Positions 50,469-62,340 are shown, counted from the first letter of the stretch. The stretch is DNA of 64,000 nucleotides from Mucor racemosus (GCA_027405735.1 JAPEHQ010000003.1:806001-870000), one strand, 5' to 3'. Translations and numbers: made by a program. The notes: generated by a model not told the origin, from the letters alone.

Positions 50469-50775
50469 TATAAGCGAGTGAGTTAAAACGGTGATGTTAA
50501 TGGTTGTGCACAAATAAAAAGAATAAGACTAGACAAATAAATAGTAAACTGATTATGTAAAACTAAAGAAAAAGGCATATACAAGTATAACATTATGTAA
50601 AATAAAAAATAAATGGAAAATGGAAAATATAGCATAAAGGATAATAAGAAGGAGCCATGGACATATTTTGGGAAAATTAGTAATTACACACAATTGAAAG
50701 ATAGAGAGAAAAAAATAGGAAGATGGGCATGCACTGAATTATTGATTGGTTGAATTTGTGGTAGATTGCATTGAA
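46128..50775. other. Long gene-poor interval
   Basis: About 4.6 kb with no convincing gene. It contains a 14-codon Cys-rich frame (46188-46232), GGAGTGTAAC at 46943, the retroelement-like tail at 47210-47385, a poly-T run at 48290-48314 and a poly-A run of about 25 at 50440-50464. The remainder is AT-rich DNA with chance frames. The last 150 bp are the 3' flank of the homeobox gene. Confidence 0.5.
47210..47385 (+). repeat. 3' end of a retroelement, second copy
   Basis: Shares its 3' half with 4150-4305 (caccctcctcttc, ttttactcttg, gtacacgg-tcaatcaataaaca) and likewise ends in an A-rich run, here followed by aaggtaactgattgta. The sequence taactgattgtac occurs on both sides (47225-47238 and 47388-47400), which looks like a target-site duplication of about 13 bp. 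Confidence 0.55.
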
Positions 50776-51372
50776 TTAATAATCACGATAGGGAAGATGA
50801 TCAATGGAATTAGGGCTAGGATACGACATACTAGGTGAATAATGTTGTTGTGGCTGATGTGGAGGAACAAGTCTTAATGGAGGTAAAGAATAATTAGGTT
50901 GACAAAGATCAGATGGAGGCGATCTTGGTGGAGAAATTGGAGGAAGATAAAAAGAAGATGGTGGTGAATCATGTCTTCCACGACTACGAAGGGCTTGACG
51001 CTTGTTTTGAAACCAAATTTGAACTGTACGAGGGCTCATGCCTAATTGCTTACCGAGCTCAATACGAATCTCCGTGGATGGGAAATAGGTTTGGTTGAAG
51101 ATACGATTCAAAACCACTAATTGATTTGGGGAAGCTCTCTTTCTTTTAGCTTTTAAATCACGGTGGTTACTGCGATGGTTGTTATGAGGATGATGTTGAT
51201 GTTGATGCTGGTGGTAGCTGGTGTCTGTAGTAGCAGGAGATGATAATAAGTTTGCAATATCAAGTACTGAAGAGCGGGACATGGTAATATTATTATTGAA
51301 TAAGTCAGAAATTGGTGGTAAAACGGTAGTAATAGTGGAAGAAGAAGTTGAAGTAGAATTGATCGAATGCAT
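50776..51372 (-). CDS. Homeodomain transcription factor
   Basis: 198 residues, intronless. The homeodomain spans about residues 74-134 (KAKRKRASPNQLVVLNRIFN...TVQIWFQNKRQALRSRGR). The recognition helix has the invariant WFQNKR, so DNA binding is expected. The N-terminus is Ser/Thr-rich, with a His/Asn tract (HQHQHQHHPHNNH) just before the domain. The C-terminus is Pro/Ser/Tyr-rich (PPISPPRSPPSD), possibly an activation region. It is shorter than most fungal homeodomain regulators, but start and stop look natural. It is not a TALE (three-residue-extended) mating-type homeodomain. Specific ortholog not determined. Confidence 0.9.
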   Translation of the reverse strand: MHSINSTSTSSSTITTVLPPISDLFNNNITMSRSSVLDIANLLSSPATTDTSYHQHQHQHHPHNNHRSNHRDLKAKRKRASPNQLVVLNRIFNQTYFPSTEIRIELGKQLGMSPRTVQIWFQNKRQALRSRGRHDSPPSSFYLPPISPPRSPPSDLCQPNYSLPPLRLVPPHQPQQHYSPSMSYPSPNSIDHLPYRDY

Positions 51373-51432
51373 TATCGAATAAAAAACTTTAAGATTAAAA
51401 TTAAAAAAGAGGGAATTGACATGAAATTAATT

Positions 51433-51446
51433 GATCCTTTATATAG
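51433..51446 (-). promoter_or_regulatory. TATA box of the homeobox gene
   Basis: On the minus strand CCTATATAAAGG lies about 65 bp before the start codon at 51372, a good TATA match at a plausible distance. Confidence 0.55.
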
Positions 51447-51883
51447 GTGTCAATCCAACTAATTATTAAGAGGAAAAACAATGAGAGATGCTTGCTGTTG
51501 TTGTCTTTGATTTAATGCAGATCTTTTTTACATTTTGTTGCAGCCTATTGACAATTTATAAATATATACTTGCATATTCATTGGAATTACAATGAGCTAT
51601 ATTGATCCGAACTTAAGCTCTCCCTTCTATCTATCAAAATTCTTCTTTTTTACTAATACAATGTGTATAACAACCCCTCCTTTACACAAAAAAACTCCCC
51701 CTTTGATAAACTCCTAGAACTTCATAAATTGAAATAGGAGTTGTTTATTTTACAAACAAAAAGTAAGTACAATGAGGAGGTGGGCGGGGGGATAAAAAAA
51801 AATATATGCTGTATATGTATATATAAATGTTATATATTTCTTTTTTTTTTCTTTTCTTAAGGGCTTTCTATTTTATATAAATA

Positions 51884-51965
51884 TATTTATAGAAGAGAGG
51901 AGAGAGAGAGAGAAAAAGAGGAGAGAGAAAGAGAAAGAGAGAGAAAAGAAGACAGAGAGAAGATA
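51884..51965. repeat. Polypurine (GA)n tract
   Basis: About 80 bp of nearly pure A/G on the plus strand, immediately 3' of the minus-strand BUD13 gene. On the transcript it would be a CU-rich 3' UTR. Confidence 0.8.
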
Positions 51966-51974
51966 TTACTACCA

Positions 51975-53102
51975 TTACATATCTTCAGTTGACCAAGCAT
52001 GAGCTTGGGCTGCAAATGATTTCGCTTGGTTTTGTTGCAATAAAAATGTATCTTCAAATCCTGTTGATCTATCTACACCATCCCATCTATAACCAGGTGG
52101 AATCATAAAACGATTTGGCTTCCAAGCGCCTTTGTAAGTTGGTTTGATTAATCTTTTTCCTTTTGTGGTAGTGGTCTTCTTCTATATCATACAGTGTTAG
52201 TATCTCCTGAAGTAAGAAAACTAATGGACTTACTGTCAAGAATCCCGCAGCTGGATCATTCCATCTCTCTTTTTCCTTTAATTCCTCATTGAGGTCTTCA
52301 TCATCAGCATACCTACAAGAAGTAAAATAAGTCATATAGCCCTGGTCCCTTTTTGAGTTTATAGGTGTATGATATCTCCTTACCTAGCCATTGGCTTATG
52401 CTTTTCTTCTTCAAGTCGTCTTCTTTCATCTTCTGCTTCTTTGCGTTGAACTAACCCCTTCCCCCACTCCATTTTTCTTGCTTCTTTCTCAATTTGTTCT
52501 TTACGACGTCTTGTCTCCTCAGCTCTTTTAATTTTCGGGTCTACTTTTTTACCCGTTGCATCACGGTATATTGTATTTGCATCTTGCCCTTCCTGCTTCG
52601 ATAATCGCTCCATAGCTCTAATTTCTAAATTTCGAGCTTTTTCAGCCTCTGCTTTGATTTGTTCTTTTGTTAGTACACCTGCTCTCTGTCCGTTAGACAT
52701 ACGAGGTACATTATCATCTTGCACGACTTGAGGTTGTTCGTCTTCTTTTTCTTCTTGTTCCTCTCGTTCTCCTTCTTGAATAGTCTCCCAATTGGCAGTT
52801 GTGCCCCGGAAGACACCTCCTGCGTTCTGGATAGCCTCTTGTTCCAATCTGTTTTGCTCTTGTTTTCTATTGCGTTCTTCAATTTGTGAATCGGCTGCGG
52901 TTTCCCAACTTAAATCTTCCTCATCAACAATACCAATGTTATTCTTGATGTAAGTCTTCTTTCTTTTTTTTTTCTTCTTTTCGTCAGAATTAGACCCTCC
53001 ACTGAGATATTTTGAGGCTATATAAGCTTTTGTGGCAGCATCTCCTGATCCACGAGCTAAATACTTCTTCTTGATAATATCGTCGTGTTCTAATTGATCC
53101 AT
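51975..53102 (-). CDS. BUD13: BUD13, RES-complex pre-mRNA splicing factor
   Basis: 334 residues from three exons (53102-52384, 52312-52234, 52181-51975). BUD13 with Snu17 and Pml1 forms the RES complex, which acts on the activated spliceosome and in nuclear pre-mRNA retention. The N-terminal SxxYLxxKYL-type segment (YIASKYLSG) and KKKKKRKK patch are present. A charged helical middle follows ([32 protein letters not shown]). The C-terminal box [27 protein letters not shown]...[15 protein letters not shown] is the defining Bud13 motif and carries the Snu17-binding part. The gene starts 177 bp from the divergent Sas10/Utp3 start. Confidence 0.95.
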
Positions 53103-53279
53103 ATTTTACAAAAATACGTTATGCTTGTGTTTATGTATTTTTACATTGTCCGGCTTAATGTAGGATTTGCTTATGCGTGACCTTATTTCATTACAGTAAG
53201 CCACTATATTATTCCAAAATATATATTTCAGAACAAAAAAAAAAAAAATTGTTGTTTGTTATTATAGCAAGTAGATAAA
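53103..53279. promoter_or_regulatory. Bidirectional promoter of BUD13 and SAS10
   Basis: 177 bp separate the two start codons. It contains a poly-A run (53235-53248) on the SAS10 side and no clear TATA box. The short distance implies shared control elements. Confidence 0.6.
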
Positions 53280-55269
53280 ATGGGAAAGAAAAAGACACCT
53301 GTCTTCCGCAATGGAGCTGATAACGAGGTTAACTCAACCAAAGATGATAAGATTAATGCTATTAGAACATGGGATGATGTCGAGCATGATTCAGAAGATG
53401 AATGTAAGTCGAAACTTGGAGTCAAAAAATATTGAGATAGTTAATTATTCCGTTCAGTTCATGATGATAGAAGCAAAGTTCTTTTGAATGACGGTCAAGA
53501 AAGTGAACAAGGTCAGTAGTTATTTATATATTCGGATTGCATAATAACTAACTCATTTTTTTTAGATCAAAGTGATCGAGAAATTTATGGGTTAGATGGT
53601 CTTGATACCGAAGATGAACTTTCTGATGATGATATCACTGGAAAGCAAGATGATGATGAAGAGATCGATGGTAAAACCAATTATTATCTCGAAAAAAACA
53701 ATTAATATCTAACTCACATTAATAGATAAAACCTGGGGCACATCCAAAAAGGCATATTACGATGCGGATGAAGGTGACGACATTGACGAAATGCGTGAAG
53801 AAGAAGAAGAGGCATTGAGAATCCAAAAAGAGCAACTCGCTAATATGGATGAGGCGGATTTTGTGGACGATGCTTTGGCTGGTTGGGGTCTTGGAAACGA
53901 TGAAGATGCCGCAGCTGATAAAAAGTTGGTAGAAGATGTCAGTAAAGACTTGGAAGATATTTCCTTTGATGTCATGAAGGTCGAAAAACGACGCAAGAAC
54001 CTTCCTGTCGCTGAGAAGATTAAAATTATTCAAAACGAATCACCAGAATTGATTGATTTATTAGATGAATTCAAAGATAAAGCTGAAATTGTAAACTTAT
54101 TAAAACCAATAGTTGAAAAGATCCAACTGAAGAAAAAAGAAAACGATAGTGCTGCACAATTTTTGTTATTCAAATACCAAACACTCATGAATTACATGAC
54201 CAATATTTCATTTTATTTTGCACTCAAGGCATCCGAGGCAAATGATATTCGTGATCACCCTGTTATTCAAGCATTATTCAAATTGCGTCAAACTTTGGAA
54301 AAATTAGAGACATTGGAAGAAAAACTTGAATCAGACATCACAGAATTCACCGTTAATTTGGATGCAGTTGAGAAGACTTCTACCAAGCAACTCGAACAAA
54401 GCAAGAAATCTAAAAAGGAAAGAGCCCCTGCTGCAATCGCTCATGAATTAGAAGCAGAATCAGATCTTCAAGATGATTCTGAAGACGAACAAGACATTAT
54501 GAACGAGATTCAAGATATTGAGCAAGAGTTCAAGAGTTTGAAGAAGTTGGCAAAGAAACGTAAGAGAGCAGCTGTTAGTGATGACTTTGGAGAGCTGGAT
54601 GCTTTGGATGAATTAGATATGGAGGATAAGATTGCTAAAAAGAAATCGATCAGAGACTATGTTGCCAAAATTGATTCTGTGAGTATAAATAATCGATTGG
54701 TTTTATTCATGATATTTATGTTTCAACCAATATTTTTATAGAAACAAGCTAAAAACGCTAATAAATACCAAGGTGATGTGGATTTACCGTATAGGGATCG
54801 TGTTAAACAAGAGCGCAAAGGTGTCGCACAACCTCAGGATACATCAGCCGATTTGGATAATGCTGATTGGGATGAGGATGATACTGCAGCTGCTAATGAA
54901 GTTCGCTTTGGTAAAGCAGATTCAGACGACGAATACTATGCAGAAATTGTGGCCAACAAGGAAGCTATCAAACGCGCCAAAAAAGATGATTATGAGGCAG
55001 ACCGTGCACCCATTGAAAGTCGTGATGTTGAGGTTGAAGAAGGTCGTAAACGTTTGGCATCATACAAGATTCTGAAGAACAAGGGTTTGACACCTCATCG
55101 TAAGAAGGAAAATAGAAATGCTCGTGTCAAGCATAGAAACAAGTATGCTAAACAAATGAAGAAATTGTCATCTACAAGAGCTGTTGTCAAAACTCAAACA
55201 GCTGGTTATGGTGGTGAAATGAGTGGTGTCAAGACAAATGTTATTAAATCAGTCAAATTATCGCAATAA
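53280..55269 (+). CDS. UTP3: Sas10/Utp3, small-subunit processome protein
   Basis: 587 residues from five exons (53280-53403, 53458-53511, 53566-53670, 53726-54678, 54742-55269), all in phase. Nucleolar factor of the U3-containing processome that matures 18S rRNA. The N-terminus is acidic (DDVEHDSEDE, LDTEDELSDDD). It is followed by DKTWGTSKKAYYDADEGDD, the typical Sas10 entry motif. The Sas10/Utp3/C1D domain spans about residues 180-270 (ESPELIDLLDEFKDKAEIV...). The basic C-terminal Sas10 domain (NKGLTPHRKKENRNARVKHR...AGYGGEMSGVKTNVIKSVKL) is the most conserved part. The first three exons are small. Expected to be co-regulated with ribosome-biogenesis genes (inference). Confidence 0.95.
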
Positions 55270-57030
55270 TTTGAATTTGTTGCTGTCTTTGTATTATCTT
55301 TTTTCTTGTACCTATCCCCCTTTTCTTTTCCTTTGCCTTCCTTTGTGGATAATTATAGTTAATATTAAATAAATTAATATCAATATAGTCTTTTGTTTTA
55401 TTGTAGATTTATAATAAAAGATCACTAAAGTACCAATTTTTAGTTGATAATAGCTTAATGCCAGCAATAAAATTTGAGCGTTCATGGATAGAACACAGAA
55501 TTATAATGTGGATAATGAATATACAGGCAAGTAATTATTTATAAATAATTTCTCCTTCATTTTAAAAGAGAGAAAAAGAGAAACCCTAAATACATGAATC
55601 GATGCAAATAAACAAAATCAAGGAACAGTTGTCCCTAAAAACAACTAATTATAAATTGCTCCAGAATATATTAAATGTCATTTTTGATAAACGGTAAAAA
55701 GCAAGTGCACCCAATAAATTTTTTATTCGTGGAAAAAGTACCTCGTAAAAATATTGTTCTTATAAGCATGCCATGATGAAATATATAAATGTTAAGCAAT
55801 GATTTTATCATACATGGCAGTAAGTTAATGAAATATAAATCAGAAATGAAAAATACACAAAATACTTCATTAGACTCAGTAGCTTCCATTTGAAATATTA
55901 GGAGCGTGGAGACCTTATATTTCATTAGACATAATGCAGCACCATTGTATGAATTACAGAAATTCATACTTAGTTGAATGAGGGTGTAAAATTTAAGCAA
56001 ATGCAATTGTTGATTTTTATTCCCAATATAGTGGATGCATAATACAATATTATACAAGGACATGCTCACCTGTTCTTGAGAAGCTCTTTTATATTGCAAC
56101 ATGATCTACCTAGCATTGCATTTGTTTTATTTTTAGTGGCAATCAGCCACTGAGTATCACATCTGAAGCCAATTATAATAAAAATGCATTTGTATAGCTA
56201 AATTTAACCCGAATTTAGCTATCCAAACAACTGGACTGGGTTGACCCCTTCAATTATTTAAAAATTTGAATTAAAACTAGGGCATGTTAGTAAACCTTTT
56301 TGTGCAGACTAATAAGTCTATAATAATATCAAAATATGGCTTTGGAAACAACATAAAGCCCTTTGAATTGCTACAGCAATAAAATGGAATTAGCTGATTT
56401 CTTTTCAAATGAAAAAGCCATCGGCTTCGTGTAATTCAGTTCCGTGTTTGTACTAATAGTTATGAAAAACCAGGCCTAAAAAGCTTTGGTGGCAATAACG
56501 AAGAACTAATTTTATAATTTTGTTAATAAGACTAACCAAGTTTCCAAGCTTTGGTACAGGTCCAATCGATAAGTTGGTATTTGCTATTAAATGGGGGGTA
56601 TTGTCTATGGAAATTTCATTTCTAAAGATTGTATAATTCAATAAAGTTCGAACATAATAGGAAGAGGCCACTGTTCCTCATCAATAACATGTTTCCAATG
56701 GTAATCCCACAGCGTACTGAAGCACTACGCATTTTATCTTCCAAAACTCAAATTACTGTTCGACTGTTTGGATTATTTATGGAGTGTAACTAATTAGAGG
56801 GAACACAATATTAAATTTAAATACATAAAGCTTCTTCCAAAACGTATTCCATAAAACCACCTGAAAATTGATATGGTCTATCCTTCTGATAGTAAATTTT
56901 AGGATGTTTCCTTGTATACCGATATGCAACTGCTGCTCAACCTCCATAACGATCTCTTCTTTACCTACTGATAGTGCTTCTTTGATAATTCACCCTCTGT
57001 CTTCGGCTTGGTTTGTGTTGACTCCGCTTT
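55270..57030. other. Gene-free interval 3' of SAS10
   Basis: 3' flank with T-rich DNA, then about 1.6 kb without coding signal. GGAGTGTAAC lies at 56780. Confidence 0.5.
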
Positions 57031-57720
57031 TTTTTTTGGTATTAAAGTGTATCTTTTATTAACTTTTAAGGGGGGATTGTGTGATTTGTCGAGACTTTGT
57101 AAATTAAAATCAATGTAAAAAGTACCGGTTATTAGAATGAATTAAATATGGGTTTATATAACTATTGGGATTGTGTGATAAGATCTAATGGACCCCTGTC
57201 TATTAGATGTAACAGTAGAAATTATTATTAATAATTGATAAATGTGTATGAATATAATACTGTATGTTATGTTTCAGTGGTAATATCGCTATAAGTTATG
57301 TTTCATTATTAGTTCCTAGATTACAGGAACCAGTTACTGAACAAATAGAACTTGCTAGATCTGTCAAAGATCTTCTATACATGGAATGTTGTAATTCTGA
57401 TGGATCATTATGTATCAATTAGAGGTAGAATCAATATGTCACCTTGAGCACCTGTGGAAGGAAAAAGAGACGAAAAAAGTAAACCATGGTCTTGTTTAAC
57501 CATGCTTAAAATTGCAGAAGCAATCCAAGGCTCAGTGTCAATGGCACATTGCCAATGATACTCCCACAGTGTTGACGTGTTGACTACGCAGCTCCAAGCA
57601 CAGCCAGAACATCGTCATCTAGATCAAGTATGTCTAACGAACAAAAGCTAGTGAGCGCTGTCCAAATACACAGATTAGAAAGAAGAAGATCTCGCAAAGA
57701 CAGAAAGGGCACTACATCTC
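57031..57720 (-). mobile_element. LINE 3' fragment, interrupted
   Basis: On the minus strand the fragment ends in an A-tail (57031-57040), preceded by a 3' UTR nearly identical to that at 62700-62745 and a coding end (57440-57720) matching the LINE at 62760-63050. An insertion of about 350 bp separates the two: 13-bp direct repeats (GGGATTGTGTGAT) at 57073-57085 and 57167-57179 bracket an 81-bp piece, followed by an open frame at 57276-57422. Confidence 0.75.
57276..57422 (+). other. Open frame inside the LINE fragment, unidentified
   Basis: 48 codons ending in TAG, protein-like (GNIAISYVSLLVPRLQEPVT), preceded by a good splice-acceptor-like ttatgtttcag. No family recognised; perhaps an exon carried in by an insertion. 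Confidence 0.2.
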
Positions 57721-57722
57721 CT

Positions 57723-58683
57723 GTGTTGGCTCTGCGTTTTGTCTTGTTGTTGTATAATTATCACCTTCTACTATCTATACACACTACCTTTGGTTACACT
57801 CTATGAATCTCATTATTATTTATACTGTCACTTCAAGCAGTCCTTATCTACTAGTCCGTCATTAGTATATAAACCACATCTCATGAATAAAAGAATAAGG
57901 ATTAGTTTAGTTTTGATCCTTAGTTTGACCCACAGTTGGAAAGCTGACATTTATCAAGACTTTACTTTGTTTTATTATTTTTAATTATTCTAGCATATCA
58001 GATATATGTTAGAATAAAACACTTGTTCTGTTTTGTTTATTGTGAAATGTCAAACGAGTCTTAAGAAATAATCTTGCCAAAATATTACACTTTCATTAGC
58101 AATACATCCAAAGGATGTATTTATATATATTAATTATAGCTGCTACTAGGGTTTTACTATCTAATAATATGATGTAAATCAGTGATCTGCATTGATTTAC
58201 TATAACACTAATTATAGACTGAGACCTTAGATGTGAGATCTATGATGAGTATTGACATAACATATTGCTATTTTTTTTTAACCAAATATTATTTTTTATT
58301 ATCTACTTTTTTTTGTATGTGAATTTTGGCTTTTATTACAATAAATTCAAGAATTATTATTCTATGAAACGAGCTGTATGTAATGAGTCAAACATTTCAG
58401 TTTCATTCATGCAAAACCTTGCCTCATTCCTTGTATAAATACTATAAGGAAATCATTACATGATCCCTTGTAGATATATCTGTCTTGTTACACTCCCTTT
58501 ACTTTTATTTATTCATTAATAAATATCTAATTTACAAATAAGAACACTAACCTTCATCAATCCAGTGATCATCAACTTATAATAACAACAATAATATCTA
58601 TAAGTTATTATTCATCTTTGTTGTTAGTCCAAAATTACAAATCATTACACTGTAGATAGATGATTATTTCCAGCAATTACTAC
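57723..58683. other. Intergenic within the repeat-rich region
   Basis: AT-rich, no gene or bounded element seen. The inverse of GGAGTGTAAC is at about 58486. Confidence 0.45.
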
Positions 58684-58844
58684 TAGCGTTCGCAAAATGG
58701 CCGAGCTCAAGCGAGCGCAAGCATTTTTAGCAAGCATTTACCGGGTCTAAAATATCTGAAAATTATTAAAGCGAGACCAAGCCCAAGCAACAACTCGTCG
58801 AGCAGCTGTATATCGAGCATTTTCAGTTTTGAAAGCAAGCAGTC

Positions 58845-59944
58845 TGTTTTTTTCAATGTCATCTTCTACAAATCTACATCCTAATTTAGTAGATAAGATA
58901 CTATGATGGTGGCTTGCACAAATCCATGGTATAGCCGATACTTCGGAAGGAAGTATCAACCACGTATACTCTGTTTTTTCATGTGGCTCAATAGCACATT
59001 CATTGTTTAGGACATAGACTAGACTGGGTACATGTATTACTAGTAGAAGTGCTCAAAGAATTATTTAGACATTGTTCTTAGCATAGAATGATGAGTATGA
59101 GGTGATAATGATGTATGCCAATTTTATTTCATTTAGTTATGTTACATTTAGTCTATAATAAAATGGTGTAGCCTGAGATCCTGAAGTGAGCCAATCATGA
59201 ACTCGTTCCTGGAAATGGAATTCAACTATTCCATTTGCATCAACATTCACGGTCTAAAGTAAATCAAGCATGAAGATCCTATATACTTAACTTGGTCGTA
59301 TCCTACTAAACTTGTTATGGCCAACCTATTATATCATCATGTTATAATCAACTAGTTCCTCAAGACGATGAAATCATCCATTCATACACTCTGTATTGTA
59401 GATTCTATATCCACGCTTCCAAAACATATAAATACCCTGAATCTTGATGTCGTTCGAGATGGATTCGTTATCTTTTTTACCTACAATATACTCAATAAAT
59501 ATATCTAGTTTTAACTTTATTTTCTAGTTATTCATTGTATATATTTAAACATTCATCTTTATTTATGACAGCATATTAATAGGCGGCGCTATTAATATAA
59601 ACATTGGTCTCAGGGCACGGACCTGCTGTCAACAAACTAAATAAGAACAAAGCAAATACTAATAAGAACAAGACAAATACTAATTATGAAACATATCAAC
59701 TAAGATTATAATTCAACACTGTATATCTCTGATTTGCTGAATAAATATGGATAATGCTTATCATATTGATCTATTGGATCTTTAGTTATAATGTCAGTAG
59801 TAAATAGTGAATAGGTATAAAAGACCCATACCTTTACACCTTAATAAACGGCAGACTTTTTTAGTTCTTAAATACAGTTGGGAAAGCTGATACATTTTTG
59901 TCTCTTTTTAATGTATTTTATTGATAAATTTCAAGGATAATTCA
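58845..59944 (+). mobile_element. Solo LTR (family D), target duplication CAGTC, itself interrupted
   Basis: Begins TGTTTTTTTCAATGTC and ends GGATAATTCA; flanked by CAGTC at 58840-58844 and 59945-59949. Without the nested family-A LTR and its duplication it is 547 bp. Contains TATAAAAG at 59816-59823 and AATAAA at 59843-59848, a good U3/R promoter and polyadenylation pair, so it reads left to right. Confidence 0.85.
59004..59551 (-). mobile_element. Solo LTR (family A), copy 6, target duplication TTCAT
   Basis: 548 bp inverted copy, flanked by TTCAT at 58999-59003 and 59552-59556. It sits inside the family D LTR and is therefore younger than it. Confidence 0.93.
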
Positions 59945-60373
59945 CAGTCAAGCATAAATCAAGCATTATCTAATTTTTCAAAAAGTCAAGCAAGCGGAGC
60001 ACGAGCGTATAGCAAGCGAGCAAATTCGAGTGCAAGCACAAGCATTGTACTGTATATTTTTAGCCTAATACTGGCTTAAAATATGATGAACTTTGACATT
60101 TTGAAAGCTAAAATTGCGTAAATTGAATGAATTTGTGCTGCGTTACATGATTGCTGCTTGCTTGACTTGAAAGCAAACAATCAAGCAAACAAGCCTATTT
60201 CAATTTGAAGCATTTCGAGCAAGCATAGTACAAGCAAGTTTTTAATGATTTTATCGAGCGGTAAGCAGGAAATTGCTAAAAAAATTTAATCAAGCAAGCC
60301 AAAGCAAGTAATATCCTGAAAAAGCGCAATTCATGCAAGCTCAAGCATAGGGCTCGCTCGCTTGGGATCACTA

Positions 60374-60639
60374 GTGTTATATCAGAATCTATATATGGCA
60401 TTACTGATATATATTTCTTCCATAATCTCAGTCTTGGTTGTACACATATTATCATTGTATTACCCGAGATTGCCGTCTATTACATATATCCTCATATTGT
60501 ATATTAAATAAACTCCACCTTTCACTCTTGTTCAATTCTTATTGTTATTAATAAAACAATTAGCTATTACCCAAGAATAAATTAATTGAGCATTTTCCAT
60601 TTTAAAACTTTCAAAAACAGAAACATATCTCCAGTTTTG
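60374..60639. other. Spacer between hAT-like copy 2 and LINE fragments
   Basis: AT-rich, no feature seen. Confidence 0.4.
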
Positions 60640-61800
60640 TTCAATGATGCAATGCCAATACTACTTCTATATAGTGCTAAAGGCTGTACCCAACGAGACC
60701 AACAGAGTAGAGTCAAGAGGTTCAGATTCCAAAATACGTGTAAAAATCAGAATAGACCAAAGGGATAAATCCGAAGGAAACACAGCTTGAAGAGACAAAA
60801 GATTTACGATACTCGACCCAAAATCAAGGTTCGTATTGACGTCCCACCACAACATGGTACAAATCTTTATGTTCCCCACAGAGGGCACACATGGGTGTTG
60901 GATAATGAATCGGATTGATACGAAGTAAAAACAATCAATACCCAATACGATCTTGAAGCAACCACCTTAAGGGACTGAAATCTCTGGACGGCAATATAAT
61001 GATCAAAGTTGTTGCCAGAAAAAGGGACGTAATAGCTGTTTATATATATACTTAAGATAGCCAGCTAAAATACAATTAGAATTAGGTATATTTATTTAAG
61101 TATATTTATCAGAAAAAAAGATGAAGATGTCAAACTACTGTATGAGCATAAAGATCAGGTATTTATATGTTTTATGAGCGCGGATATAGGGTATAACATT
61201 CGATAGTTAAATCTTGATTTCATAAGTTGGAAAACCAGTTGTATGAGGTTTTGATGGAAATAGATTGACCAGAAGCAATTCCGACATGGAGGAAGCAACA
61301 AAGTTAAGTAGATAGAATGTTCTCTGATGATTGATTAAACGGGAGAATATTCTTTATAACAGAAAAAACCAATGTGAACCGCAGGTAAAGATTTACATTG
61401 GCTCAACTTAAATAATATCACATCACCTTAAACTAAATATAATACATAACATAATCATTCCACCTTATTCCATAATTGAAATAAAGTTTATATGCATCAT
61501 TCCTTACAGTTCCTAACTCTAATAACCATGTCCAGATAACATATTAAGAACTTACGATGAAGCATGCCTTCTGTGCTCATTATTAGTATTACATAATCCA
61601 GCTCAATATTTAGTCAGTACCCTAAACAATAGCAAACTTGGCTGGACAGCAAGAGGAGGATGTAACCGTTGAAAACCACCAACGTGTCTTTGTGCCAGTG
61701 GGATCGCTGAGAACCAAGACAGAGAGTCACAATTACCTTTGGAACCTGTTTAGAACTTGCCAAAACCGTTTAATATGAAAAGGATAGAGAAAGAGAAACG
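60640..61800 (-). mobile_element. LINE reverse-transcriptase C-terminal fragment, split by an LTR
   Basis: Minus strand reads WLLQDRIGY-stop-LFLLRINPIHY, then PMCALCGEHKDLYHVVVG, the zinc-binding C-terminal region of LINE reverse transcriptases. It has several stops. The family C LTR (61037-61628) interrupts its 5' side, and LINE-like sequence continues beyond, to about 61800. Confidence 0.65.
61037..61628 (+). mobile_element. Solo LTR (family C), target duplication ATAGC
   Basis: 592 bp, TGTTTATATATATACTTAAG...GTCAGTACCCTAAACA, flanked by ATAGC at 61032-61036 and 61629-61633. Related to family A (same first six and last seven bases, shared GTATTTATATGTTTT core and following gcg-ggatatag) but otherwise well diverged. 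Confidence 0.88.
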
Positions 61801-61859
61801 GCAGGTGATGCAGTAACCAAAGCTTGCCCTTCAGGACGACAAAACTGCCGTTCTTCTTT

Positions 61860-62330
61860 TGTATGTAAATTTCTCTTTTATTAAACCAAAAAGTAATTAT
61901 ATTTTAAACTAAAATATTATGAAAGAGGAGCTATTGCAGAAGTATTAACACCAGCAGCTACAGCCCAAGAAGAAATAAAAATAGCGTTGTCTATCTTCAA
62001 AATATCTAAATTGTGGTTGTTCTCCATTATTCCTCATCTATTATACATCTCCAGTGATACTTCCATAGGGTGCTAAAAGCTGTCCCCAACAAAACCAAAA
62101 TAGAAGAGTCCAAAGGTATAGAGTCAATTGAGCAAAAGGTAACTAAGCCTGATCAAATGGATAGATCGGTAGGGGAGCTATTATGCAAAGAAAACATGTT
62201 TATGATGGCCGAGCAGAACCAAGATTTATATTCACAACCAATCACAAAGTGGTACAGATCTACATGTTCACTACAGACCGACCAATGTCCGAAAAGACAT
62301 ATCGGCGATCCAGTTTACTCGGATCATAAT
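61860..62330 (-). mobile_element. LINE 3' fragment with reverse-transcriptase C-terminus
   Basis: Minus strand contains VCSEHVDLYHFVIGCEYKS, the same zinc-binding segment as in the neighbouring copies, and ends near SSWAVAAGVNTSAIAPLS before a stop. Different sequence family from the 62.7-kb copy but homologous. Confidence 0.65.
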
Positions 62331-62340
62331 GGGAGGTCTT

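Larger units (their letters stand above)
58684..60373. mobile_element. hAT-like non-autonomous element, copy 2, with two nested LTRs
   Basis: Left TAGCGTTCGCAAAATGG, right (read inward) TAGTGATCCCAAGCGAGC; both fit the YARNG hAT terminus. Interior homologous to 4386-5398, with the same AGCAAGC-rich arrays. The homology breaks at 58844 and resumes at 59945, where a solo LTR is inserted. No clear 8-bp target duplication flanks this copy. Confidence 0.6.

Noticed and set aside
58676..60381. 8-bp target duplication for hAT-like copy 2
   Set aside because: Flanks attactac and gtgttata do not match; only a weak ACTAG is shared at both ends, so no duplication is claimed.
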